A stretch of 12,438 nt of DNA, from positions 1-12,438 of the forward strand of contig DASTYE010000113.1 in the NCBI GenBank assembly GCA_035765135.1, given 5' to 3'. Below are positions 1 to 7,900 of the stretch, piece after piece; the stretch's first letter is position 1; each line of letters starts with the position of its first letter. The position numbers were made by a program, and so were the translations under genes. Origin of the DNA: JAICNG01 sp035765135. GTDB taxonomy: Bacteria; Gemmatimonadota; Gemmatimonadetes; Gemmatimonadales; Gemmatimonadaceae. The notes below the pieces were generated by a model. The model was not told the DNA's origin. It saw only the letters and a list, made by a program, of their open reading frames with translations, and did not search any database.

Positions 1-1256
1 ACTCCCATCAGGAACAGCAGCGCCATGCTCAACGGCAGCGTCATGCTGTTGAAGAACGGCTCGCCGACGCTCACCTTCACGCCCCGCACCGCCTCGGCGA
101 CCAGCGGAAACAGCGTGCCTAACAACACCGTGAAGGTGAAGACGGTGAAGAGCAGATTGTTGAGGAGGAACACCGTCTCGCGGGAAGCGACCGCGTCCAG
201 TCGCCCCTCGGTGCGGAGCTGATCGCTGCGCCCCGCGACCAGGGCCAGCGAGAAGATGAGCACGAGCGCGATGAAGGAGAGGAACCAGTATCCGATTTCA
301 CCTTCGGCGAATGCGTGGACCGATGACAGAATTCCGCTCCGGGTGAGGAACGTCCCGAGGATCGTGAGCGCGAAGGTCGCCGTGATGAGACTGAGGTTCC
401 ATACGCGCAGCATCCCTCTGCGTTCCTCCACCATCACCGAATGGAGAAACGCCGTCGCCGTCAGCCATGGAAGGAACGACGCGTTCTCGACCGGGTCCCA
501 CGCCCAGAATCCCCCCCAGCCAAGCACCTCGTACGACCACCACATTCCGGCGATGATGGCGGCCGTCAGGAACGCCCACGCGGCCATCGTCCACCGGCGA
601 GTGAGCTGAATCCAGGAGCCGCCCGATGCACCGGCGAGCAGCGCGCCCATCGAGAACGCGAACGGCACCGACATCCCCACGTAGCCGAGGTACAGCAGCG
701 GTGGATGCACCCCCATGAGGATGTGGTTCTGAAGCAGCGGATTCGGTCCCGGTCCGTCGGGTGGCACCGGTGAAACGGGAAGGAACGGATTCGCCGGAAA
801 GACGAGCAGGAGATAGAAGAAAGCGCCGATTCCGAGCAGAATCGCGGTCGCATACGGCATCAACCGCTGGACGTCGGCGTGCGTCTCGGCGCCCTGGCGC
901 GGATCGATGTGCGTCCCGCCCCATATGGCGAGCGCGCTGAAGCCCGCCAGGACCAGACCCCAGAAGAGGATCGAGCCTTCGAGGGCACCCCAGAGTGAGA
1001 TGACCGTGTAGAAGAGCGGCGTCGCGCGGCTGCCGACCTGCGCCACGTACGACACGCTGAAGTCGTGCGTGACGAGTGCCCACACCATCGCCATCGAGGC
1101 GACGAGAAGCAGCCCGAAGTTCACATACACCGCGGCGTAGGCGCCGCGGATCAGCTGATATCGCTGCAGGCGAGCGCCGGCGACCGCCAACACCATTCCC
1201 AGCAAGGCGACGCCGAACGCGACCAGGACGGCGCTCGCCCCCAGCGCACGCGTCAC
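1..1256 (-). CDS. ccmF: CcmF, cytochrome c haem lyase subunit (partial, 3' end outside window)
   Basis: CcmF is the membrane subunit of the System I haem lyase, which takes haem from holo-CcmE and attaches it to CXXCH motifs of apocytochromes c on the periplasmic side. The reading frame stays open to base 1, giving 418 residues of a family normally above 600, so the C-terminus is missing. Visible hallmarks are the tryptophan-rich haem-handling motif WGGFWAWDPVEN (residues 247-258), HPPLLYLGY from H184, further histidines at 178, 272 and 314 that are candidate haem ligands, and many hydrophobic membrane segments. The start is GTG at 1256, overlapping the ccmE stop as GTGA. A perfect AAGGAGG ribosome site (1264-1270) lies 7 nt upstream, inside the end of ccmE. 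It is the last ccm gene seen here. The identification is secure. Confidence 0.96.
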   Translation of the reverse strand, partial: MTRALGASAVLVAFGVALLGMVLAVAGARLQRYQLIRGAYAAVYVNFGLLLVASMAMVWALVTHDFSVSYVAQVGSRATPLFYTVISLWGALEGSILFWGLVLAGFSALAIWGGTHIDPRQGAETHADVQRLMPYATAILLGIGAFFYLLLVFPANPFLPVSPVPPDGPGPNPLLQNHILMGVHPPLLYLGYVGMSVPFAFSMGALLAGASGGSWIQLTRRWTMAAWAFLTAAIIAGMWWSYEVLGWGGFWAWDPVENASFLPWLTATAFLHSVMVEERRGMLRVWNLSLITATFALTILGTFLTRSGILSSVHAFAEGEIGYWFLSFIALVLIFSLALVAGRSDQLRTEGRLDAVASRETVFLLNNLLFTVFTFTVLLGTLFPLVAEAVRGVKVSVGEPFFNSMTLPLSMALLFLMG

Positions 1257-1705
1257 GCGCGGTCCTCCTTCGTCAGGCTGCGGTACATCTCGGCGGGCTT
1301 CTCGCCGTGTTTCGGCGCGCGGTACTCGTTCGAGTGCTTCACCATCACGCTCGTGGACTCGAACACCCCGGCGCGGTTGTAGCGCCCTTCGACGACGACG
1401 CCGATGCCGTCACGGAACATCTGCGGCGGTGCTCCGCTCGAGTGCACCGCCACGGTCTGCACGCCGTCGCTGATCTTGAACCGGAGGTCCACCTTTTCCG
1501 CGTTCCACTCCACGGAGCCCGGGACGACCTGTCCGCCGAGGCGGAGCGGTACATCGTAGGCCTTGTCGCCGCGCGCGAAGAGCTCCTGCGGCGTGAGGAA
1601 GTAGACGAGGTTCTCGCCGATCCCCCCGTAGATGAGGAACCCGAACGTCCCAAGGATCGCGAGCGCAGCTACGCCCATCCCGATCCGCTTGCCCCTGGTG
1701 CTCAT
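1253..1705 (-). CDS. ccmE: CcmE, periplasmic haem chaperone
   Basis: CcmE binds haem covalently in the periplasm after the CcmABCD complex delivers it, then hands it to CcmF. The 150-residue product has a short basic N-terminus (STRGKR), one membrane anchor at about residues 9-29, and a periplasmic beta-barrel domain. Near the C-terminus is the family motif VKHSNEY, where H124 would be the covalent haem attachment residue and Y128 an axial ligand, by family knowledge. The open frame extends upstream to 1792, but ATG 1705 is preferred: it gives the usual family N-terminus, has AAGGGGG just upstream, and overlaps the ccmD stop as ATGA. Its own stop overlaps the ccmF start. Length and motif are typical. 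Confidence 0.95.
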   Translation of the reverse strand: MSTRGKRIGMGVAALAILGTFGFLIYGGIGENLVYFLTPQELFARGDKAYDVPLRLGGQVVPGSVEWNAEKVDLRFKISDGVQTVAVHSSGAPPQMFRDGIGVVVEGRYNRAGVFESTSVMVKHSNEYRAPKHGEKPAEMYRSLTKEDRA

Positions 1706-1830
1706 CGTTCCCCCTTCGCGGCCCGCGCCGCGTTCTCCGCGCGGCGCACGCGCCGCACCGTCGTCCGCATGAAGACGACCAGCACCACCCACGTCAGCGT
1801 ATACGCTGCCCAGATGTAGCCGTCAGACAT
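1702..1830 (-). CDS. ccmD: CcmD, small haem-exporter membrane protein
   Basis: CcmD is a tiny single-span inner-membrane protein that helps release haem-loaded CcmE from the CcmABC complex. This 42-residue frame starts MSDGYIWAAYTLTW, continues as one hydrophobic span (about residues 5-21), and ends in an arginine- and alanine-rich tail (RTTVRRVRRAE). The N-terminal YIWAAY pattern and basic cytoplasmic tail are what CcmD proteins show. Position supports it strongly: it lies exactly between ccmC and ccmE, overlapping the ccmC end by 8 bases and the ccmE start as ATGA. GGGAG sits about 8 nt upstream of the ATG. It is shorter than many CcmD proteins and its sequence is weakly conserved, so the call rests on both topology and synteny. 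Confidence 0.9.
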   Translation of the reverse strand: MSDGYIWAAYTLTWVVLVVFMRTTVRRVRRAENAARAAKGER

Positions 1831-2560
1831 CCTTCACGCTCCCGCTCAACGCCTCACGCTCCGCCGCCATTTCCGGAATCCGCTCGAGTCTCGCTGCGCG
1901 GTACCGTGCGCGGACGAGGTAGATCATGACCAAGAGAAACGCGATCGCATTGAGTCGCAATCCCCATGCGTACGCCGGATCGACGGTGCTCGGCGACGAC
2001 TGTGGTTGATGCAGTGTTCGCCACCACCGTACGGACATGTAGACGATCGGCACATTGAGTGCCCCGAGGATCCCGACCGCGGCGCTCCAGCGTGCACGCC
2101 GCTCGGGCTCATCCACGAAGCCTCGCAGCGCGAGGTACCCCACAATAATGATCAGAAGTATAGCCGTCGACGTGAGTCGTGGGTCCCATGTCCACCAGAC
2201 CCCCCACGTTGGCCGCCCCCAGATCGAGCCGAGCGCGATCGTGAGCGCCGTGAGCACGGCGGCGACCTCGGCGGCGGATGCGGCGAGGAGGTCGTAGCGG
2301 TCATCGCGTTTCCAGAGGTAGAGCACGCTCGCCACCAGCACGACAACGAACGCCAGGAACGCGCTCCAGGCGGCCGGCACGTGCACGTACATGATCTTCT
2401 GGAGGTGCCCCATGTCCCGGTCCGGCGGGGACGTGAGGAATCCAAAGGCCTGTGTGGCGGCCAGGATCGCGAGGATCGCGAAGACCCACACCACCCGCGC
2501 CGGCGCGGTCGACACGTCGGTGACCCTGTCCGGGCTCTGAGACTCGACCATCGTGCTCAT
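1823..2560 (-). CDS. ccmC: CcmC, haem transfer/export membrane protein
   Basis: CcmC is the inner-membrane protein that presents haem to CcmE and forms the holo-CcmE adduct. The 245-residue product has about six hydrophobic segments and the tryptophan-rich motif WGRPTWGVWWTWDPR (residues 114-128). Two periplasmic histidines, H60 in YVHVPAAW and H184 in TLHQPQ, correspond to the known haem-binding pair. The frame is open upstream across ccmB to 3061, but that part is shadow. ATG 2560 overlaps the ccmB stop (ATGA). ATG 2551, three codons later, is a real alternative because the GGAG at 2563-2566 is better spaced from it. The C-terminal part after residue 220 is hydrophilic. Identification is secure; only the exact start is uncertain. 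Confidence 0.95.
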   Translation of the reverse strand: MSTMVESQSPDRVTDVSTAPARVVWVFAILAILAATQAFGFLTSPPDRDMGHLQKIMYVHVPAAWSAFLAFVVVLVASVLYLWKRDDRYDLLAASAAEVAAVLTALTIALGSIWGRPTWGVWWTWDPRLTSTAILLIIIVGYLALRGFVDEPERRARWSAAVGILGALNVPIVYMSVRWWRTLHQPQSSPSTVDPAYAWGLRLNAIAFLLVMIYLVRARYRAARLERIPEMAAEREALSGSVKDV

Positions 2561-3243
2561 TCTCCGACCACGTACTCGAAGGTCATGAAGGTACCCACCA
2601 GAAATATGATGTCGAACGCGGCAATCAGCTTGATCCACCCCGCGCCGTGGCCCATCGGGTCGCCGACCAGCACCGCCTTGGTCGCCCCGACCGCCGCCAC
2701 CAGCAGCGGAACCAGCATCGGGAACAGGAGGAGCGGCAGCAGCACCTCGCGCGCGCGTACGCGACTCGCCATGGCCGCGTAGTACGTGCCTAACGTGACG
2801 AAGCCGATCGTCCCGAGGAGCAATACCGTGATCAGCCCGGGCAGCGGGGCGAGCACGGGCAGGTCGTACAGGACAGCGGCCAGCGGAACGGTGATCGCTT
2901 CGACCAGGAGAACGAACGCGAGATTCGCGAGCAGCTTTCCGGCGAAAATCGCCCAGCGCCCGCCAGGGTACATGAGCAGCGCATCGAACGCGCCAGCCTC
3001 CGCCTCCAGCTCGTACGAGCGATTGAAGGCCAGCGCGCCACTCAGCAGCACGGTAAGCCACAGCATGCCGACCGCCGCGGTGCGGATCGCCGCCGGGTCC
3101 GGTCCGAGCGCGAAGCCGAACATCAGGAGCGTGGTCGCGCTCATGAACACGACGCCATTGAAGCCGGCCTTGGTGCGCCGCTCGGTGAGCAGATCCTTCC
3201 AGGCCACCGCCAGAACCCGCGAGAGGGCTTCACGCGCGCTCAT
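2557..3243 (-). CDS. ccmB: CcmB, haem exporter ABC permease
   Basis: CcmB is the membrane permease that pairs with the CcmA ATPase; together with CcmC and CcmD they drive haem loading of CcmE and its release. The 228-residue product has the usual family length, an N-terminal cytoplasmic helix with WKDLLTERRTK, and six hydrophobic stretches. It also carries the conserved first-loop region FNRSYELEAEAGAFDALLM, followed by PGGRWAIFAGKL. ATG 3243 directly abuts the ccmA stop (TGAATG), with GAGGG of the ccmA end as ribosome site. The stop overlaps the ccmC start. One copy of the ten-mer CGTGCCTAAC (2785-2794) lies inside this gene, read as Leu-Gly-Thr with a TTA codon. Confidence 0.95.
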   Translation of the reverse strand: MSAREALSRVLAVAWKDLLTERRTKAGFNGVVFMSATTLLMFGFALGPDPAAIRTAAVGMLWLTVLLSGALAFNRSYELEAEAGAFDALLMYPGGRWAIFAGKLLANLAFVLLVEAITVPLAAVLYDLPVLAPLPGLITVLLLGTIGFVTLGTYYAAMASRVRAREVLLPLLLFPMLVPLLVAAVGATKAVLVGDPMGHGAGWIKLIAAFDIIFLVGTFMTFEYVVGE

Positions 3244-3972
3244 TCAGCCCTCGCCGCCGAGCGCCGACAGCTCCGTCGCGTCGCCGTTGAAGGGATAGTC
3301 GTTAGGCCCGCAGGGAACGACCCGGCCGCCATCGAGCGCCACGACCCGATCGGCGATGCGCCGCGCGCGCACCACATCGTGCGTGACGACCATCGCCGAG
3401 CCGCCGGCATCGCGCATCCTCGCGATCCGCGCGGTGACCAGCTCCGCCCCTTCCGGGTCGAGACTCGAGTACGGCTCGTCGAGCAGGAGCAGTCCGGGGT
3501 CGAGCAGACCGACTCGCGCGAGCGCCAGCCGGCGTTGCATCCCCGCCGAAAACCCTCGCACGCGCGTGTCGGCCTCACCGTGCAAGCCGACGGCGCCGAG
3601 CGCGCTCTCGATCACCGCCCGGTCGGCCGGGCGTCCCAGCATCCGAAGCGCGAAGCCGAGGTTCTCCGCCGCCGTCAGATCGGGGTAGATCGCGTTCGTG
3701 TGGCCGAGCAACGCAACCCGGCGCCGCACGGCGTCGCCGTCGCGGGCGAGGTCGAGCCCCAGCACGACGGCCGTGCCACGCGTGGGACGGAGCAGGGTGG
3801 CGATGATGCGAAGAAGCGTCGTCTTCCCGCTGCCGTTTCGCCCGAGAATGGCGACGACTTCGCCGGGCCAGACGGTCAGGTTCGCGCCGCGAAGCACCCA
3901 GCGGCCGCCGAAGCGCTTGGCGATGCCGTTCAGCTCGACGGCCGCAGGGCCGGTAGTGCGGCTGGCGCTCAG
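3244..3972 (-). CDS. ccmA: CcmA, haem exporter ABC ATPase (start codon uncertain)
   Basis: CcmA hydrolyses ATP to drive release of holo-CcmE from the CcmABCD complex. All ATPase motifs are present. Numbered from CTG 3972 they are Walker A GRNGSGKT (44-51), signature FSAGMQRR (141-148), Walker B LLLLDEP (D165, E166) and H-loop H198 in VVTHD. The conserved beta-strand and A-loop region LNGIAKRFGGRWVLRG lies upstream of the first conventional start, GTG 3897. Between that GTG and the in-frame stop at 4138-4140 there is no ATG, GTG or TTG. The start is therefore placed at CTG 3972, 19 nt after the upstream stop, giving 242 residues; CTG 3933 is another option. Starting at GTG 3897 would give 217 residues without the A-loop aromatic. 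Function is certain, the start is not. Confidence 0.85.
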   Translation of the reverse strand: MSASRTTGPAAVELNGIAKRFGGRWVLRGANLTVWPGEVVAILGRNGSGKTTLLRIIATLLRPTRGTAVVLGLDLARDGDAVRRRVALLGHTNAIYPDLTAAENLGFALRMLGRPADRAVIESALGAVGLHGEADTRVRGFSAGMQRRLALARVGLLDPGLLLLDEPYSSLDPEGAELVTARIARMRDAGGSAMVVTHDVVRARRIADRVVALDGGRVVPCGPNDYPFNGDATELSALGGEG

Positions 3973-3991
3973 GTGAGCCCGTCGCAGCCCG

Positions 3992-4765
3992 TCAGGGAGC
4001 CTGGCCGCGCGCGGTACGCAGCGCCTCGTCGATGTCGGCCGCGTGACGCTGGTACTCGACCAGATCCTTCCGTCGCTCCGCGGGTTCGGCGGCGAGCAGC
4101 TGACGGTCGTACCGTCGCGCGGCCGCGTTGTCGCCCGTTAGGCGCGCCGCCCGGGCGCCGAGGACGAGCCCGAGAAGATGCGTGGGCGATTCCCGGAGGA
4201 TCGTATCGGACTGCGCGCGCGCGATCTCCCCTCGGCCCGACACCTCGGCGATGCGCCCCATGTCGTAGCGCCCGTCGGCGTCGAGGGACGGCAGCATCTC
4301 GTACGCGCGGATGCCCATGTCGGCGAAGAACTGCATGCTGTCGGTCACGCCCCGTTCATGGTACGACATGACCCGATTGAAGAGGCGGTCGGCGCGCTCG
4401 CGCGGTGTCATCGTGGAGAGATCGGGGCCTCGCCCGCCCCCGAGCGGCATTGCCGCCGACGCTTGAACGGGAGTGGTCGTGCTGCTCCTCGCCGCGACCA
4501 GGATGATCATGACGACGACCGCGACCCCGCCGATCACCCACGGCAGCAGGCTCGGTGGCGCGGCGCCGGACGCCGATGGAGTCGTTCGGCGTGCGGTCGC
4601 TCCCACAGGCGTGCCGCACTGCGGACAGAACTTCGCGCCGGCAACGAGCGGCGCCTTGCACGTCCAGCACCGCGCGCCGGCGAGCGGAGTGCCACAGCTC
4701 GAGCAGAAGCGGCCGCTGGCGGCAGCGCCACAGTTGTGGCAGGTCGTCGCATCGGTATTCGTCAC
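3992..4765 (-). CDS. Double zinc-ribbon, single-span membrane protein with helical C-terminal domain
   Basis: No named gene is recognised. The 257-residue product has four CXXC knuckles (C9/C12, C21/C24, C33/C36, C47/C50), which should bind two zinc ions as a double zinc ribbon (DZR type). An Ala/Pro/Ser linker and one membrane span at about residues 73-92 follow. A hydrophilic helical region of roughly 150 residues completes it, resembling TPR-like repeats (for example IARAQSDTILRESPTHLLGL, then LTGDNAAARRYDRQLL). Topology would place the ribbon in the cytoplasm and the helices outside, by inference. It probably heads the ccm operon, with only 19 nt to the proposed ccmA start. A TPR domain beside ccm genes recalls CcmI/NrfG, which hold apocytochromes, but no homology is claimed. 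The start is GTG 4765, with no clear ribosome site. Confidence 0.85.
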   Translation of the reverse strand: MTNTDATTCHNCGAAASGRFCSSCGTPLAGARCWTCKAPLVAGAKFCPQCGTPVGATARRTTPSASGAAPPSLLPWVIGGVAVVVMIILVAARSSTTTPVQASAAMPLGGGRGPDLSTMTPRERADRLFNRVMSYHERGVTDSMQFFADMGIRAYEMLPSLDADGRYDMGRIAEVSGRGEIARAQSDTILRESPTHLLGLVLGARAARLTGDNAAARRYDRQLLAAEPAERRKDLVEYQRHAADIDEALRTARGQAP

Positions 4766-4772
4766 GACGACA

Positions 4773-4801
4773 ATGTTATCCCCGCGCCAGAGGCGACGAA
4801 A
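4773..4801 (-). promoter_or_regulatory. Possible leaderless promoter of the zinc-ribbon/ccm operon
   Basis: On the minus strand GATAACATT supplies a -10-like TAACAT (4778-4773), ending 7 nt before the GTG start at 4765. Transcription would then begin at or next to the start codon, giving a leaderless mRNA, which fits the absence of a Shine-Dalgarno sequence. The -35 position holds only a weak TTTCGT (4801-4796). This is a low-confidence reading from sequence alone. Confidence 0.25.
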
Positions 4802-4899
4802 GTCGTGGGAGTCGGCGGAGTGCCACGGTGTCAGACTTGCGTCCGGGGCGCGCGCTGCAAGCGACGCGGCTAGGATCGTGGTGCAAGTTCACCCGCATC

Positions 4900-4928
4900 T
4901 TGACAGCAAATCCCGCGGGGCGTATCGC
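4900..4928 (+). promoter_or_regulatory. Sigma70-like promoter of the large lipoprotein gene
   Basis: A perfect TTGACA (4900-4905) is followed by a 17-nt spacer and TATCGC (4923-4928), a partial -10 matching the TAT half. Transcription would start near 4935, which is after the upstream ATG at 4931 and before the GTG at 4961. This decides the gene start: the transcript would carry GGAGG (4952-4956) just before GTG 4961. Confidence 0.55.
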
Positions 4929-4960
4929 CCATGCACCCGCGCAAAAAGCCCGGAGGCTCC

Positions 4961-7900
4961 GTGATCAGGATCGGCGACGTGTTGCTCCGCACTCGTGCAA
5001 CGAGGGCGGCGCTCCTTCTTTGTGGTCTGGCTGTGGCGTGCGAGCCGGATCGTACCGCCCCCGACGCCACGCCCATTCCCACCCAGGTTCCTCTCCTCAA
5101 GGTCGCGCGCGCGCGCGTGATCGAGCCCGGTGACACGCGCATCCCGAATCCACCGGCCGTCGCCGCGTGGGCCCGCGCGGATGTCACCGATCCGCTCGTG
5201 ACCGTGGATCCGGCGAGCGGGCGCGTTTTCGCGCTGGAGGCGGGCACGCGGATCGTCGGGCTCGCCGGCCCGGAGGCTGCGGCCATCGACCTGGCGCGCC
5301 TGGGTGTGGCGCGCGCGCGTGGGCTCGCGTTCGATCCGACGACCGGGCACTTGCACGTGCTCGACACCGAACGGCAGCGGATCCACGAGCTCTCGCCCGC
5401 GGGCGAGGTCGTGGCAATGTGGGATGTGTCGGCGTACGGGCTCGAGGCGCCGCGGGCGATGACGTTCGCGCCGACCGGGGACGCCACCGACGATCCGTCG
5501 GCGCAGGGACTCTACGTCGCCACCGATGCCGGCATCACCGAGCTGTCATTGATCGAGCTCGCGGCCGCGCCCGCGCCGACGGCGACGGGTACGCTCGTCC
5601 GCACAACGCTCACATCGCGGTTCTCCAAGCCGAGCCCCGATCCCAGCGGCATCGCGTACGCGACGCACCGGGACAATCTCATCATCAGCGACGGCGAAGT
5701 GGAAGAGATGTCGATCTACGCCGGCGCCAACATCTTCGAGACGACGCGATCGGGTACCCTCGCGCGCTCGTGGACCACGACGTCCTTCTCGAACGAGCCG
5801 ACCGGCACCGCATACAATCCCGCTAACCGGCACTTGTTCGTATCCGACGACGACAGAACGAACATCTACGAAGTGAACCCGGGCGCCGACGGGCTCTACG
5901 GTACGGGGGACGACCAGGTCACATCGTTCGACACCGCTGTCTTCGGATGCAGTGATCCGGAGGGTGTCGCCTTCGATTCCGCGGAAGGTGCGCTGTTCAT
6001 CGCCGATGGCGTGAACGCCCAGGTGTACCGTGTATCGCCGGGCAACAACGGCATCTTCGATGGCGTTTCGCCGGCGGGCGACGACCAGGTGAGGAGCTTC
6101 GACACGCAGGCGCACGGCTTGATCGACCCTGAAGGCATCGCCTACGACTCGGACTTCGGCCACCTCTATGTCGTTGGTCAGCCGGAGACGCTCGTCTTTC
6201 ACTTCAGCACGACCGGGACGCTACTCCGCACCGTCAGCATTGCGGCGGCCCAGGCGGACAAGCCCGCGGGAATGGACTACGCGCCGAGCAGCGCGAGCCT
6301 GAGCGCGCGGTCGCTGTACATCGTCGATCGGGGAGTCGACAACAACGACGATCCCAACGAGAACGACGGGAAGATGTACGAGCTCTCGATTCCCCCGATC
6401 TCCGGCAACACGCTGCCGACGGTCACCATCACGGCGCCGGCGAGCGGCTCGACGTTTACCCAGGGCAGCTCGGTCACGTTCACCGGAACCGCGAGCGACG
6501 CCGAGGACGGGAACCTGACGGCGGGGTTGACGTGGACCTCGAGCATCAACGGTGCACTCGGCACCGGCGGTTCGGTCTCGACGAGCACCCTTTCGTTAGG
6601 CACGCACACCATCACCGCGTCGGTGACGGACAGTGACGGGGCACAGGCCTCGTCGGCCATCACGGTGACGGTGAGCGCCCCGCAGTCGGGCAACGTCGTC
6701 CTGGTGCGGGTCGCCTCGGGAACCGACGATGCCGAAGAGTCGGCCACCGGCGGCGTGGACGTCGCGAGCACCGATCTCGAGATGGTCTTCGACGTCAGCG
6801 ATCAGACCGTGGGCGTGCGGTTCAATGGCGTCACGGTCCCGCGCGGAGCCACGATCACGCGCGCCTACGTGCAGTTCCAGGTCGATGAAACCACTTCCAT
6901 CGCCACCTCGCTCACCATCCAGGGGCAGGCGGCCGACAACGCGCCGACCTTTGCCGGCAGCTCCGGCAACATCTCCTCGCGGGCGAGGACGACGAGCTCG
7001 GTGACGTGGTCGCCGCCGGCCTGGCCGGTCGTCGGGGCGGCGGGGGCGGACCAGCAAACCCCGAGCCTCACGTCGATCGTGCAGGAGATCGTGAATCGAC
7101 CGGGGTGGAACAGCGGCAACTCGCTCGTGCTCATCATTAGCGGCACTGGCGAACGGGTCGCCGAGGCGTACGAGGGATTGCCGAGTGCCGCGCCACTGCT
7201 CCGGGTGGAGTTCGGCACGGAACCCCCGGGTCCGAACGTCGCTCCGACAGCGAGCAACGTGACGATTTCGGGAACGCCGCAGGTGGGGCGCGTGCTCACC
7301 GGGAGCTACACCTACAGCGACGCCGACGGCGATGCGGAGGGAAGCTCGACCTACCGCTGGCTGCGCGATGGCGCGACGATCGGCGGAGCGAGTTCCCGGA
7401 CGTACACGCTGGTGGCGGCCGACGAAGGGGCGATGATTCGCTTCGAGGTAACACCGGTCGCCGCCACGGGTGAATCGCCTGGCACTTCAGTCCAGAGTGC
7501 GGCCGTGGGACCAGTGGCCGCCCCGACGCCTAACGCCGCGCCGACCGCCAGCAACGTGGCGATCAGCGGCACGACGGAGGTCGGGCGCGTGTTGACGGGT
7601 AACTACTCGTACAGCGATGCCGAGGGGGATGCCGAAGGAGCCTCGGCCTATCGCTGGCTTCGGAACGGGACACCAATCAGCGCCGCCACGGCTCGGACGT
7701 ACACGTTGGTATCGGCCGATCAGGACGCTCTGATCGTCTTCGAGGTGACGCCGGTCGCGGTCAGCGGCACGTCTCCAGGGGCTCCGATGCAGAGTGCGGC
7801 CGTCGGCCCGGTCACGGCGCCGCCGCCTAACGCAACTCCGGTCGCGAGTAACGTCGCGATTTCCGGAACGCCGAAGGTCGCCCAGGTGCTCACCGGCACC

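Noticed and set aside
298..1083. 261-codon minus-strand frame within ccmF
   Set aside because: The overlapping frame open to base 1 carries the CcmF motifs WGGFWAWDPVEN and HPPLLYLGY; this one is Arg-rich shadow.
3379..4371. 330-codon open frame on the plus strand opposite ccmA and the zinc-ribbon gene
   Set aside because: It is Arg/Pro/Ala-rich, without motifs, and opposite two well-supported genes.
4931..4960. ATG 4931 as the lipoprotein start
   Set aside because: It has no ribosome site and lies before the transcription start predicted from TTGACA-N17-TATCGC.
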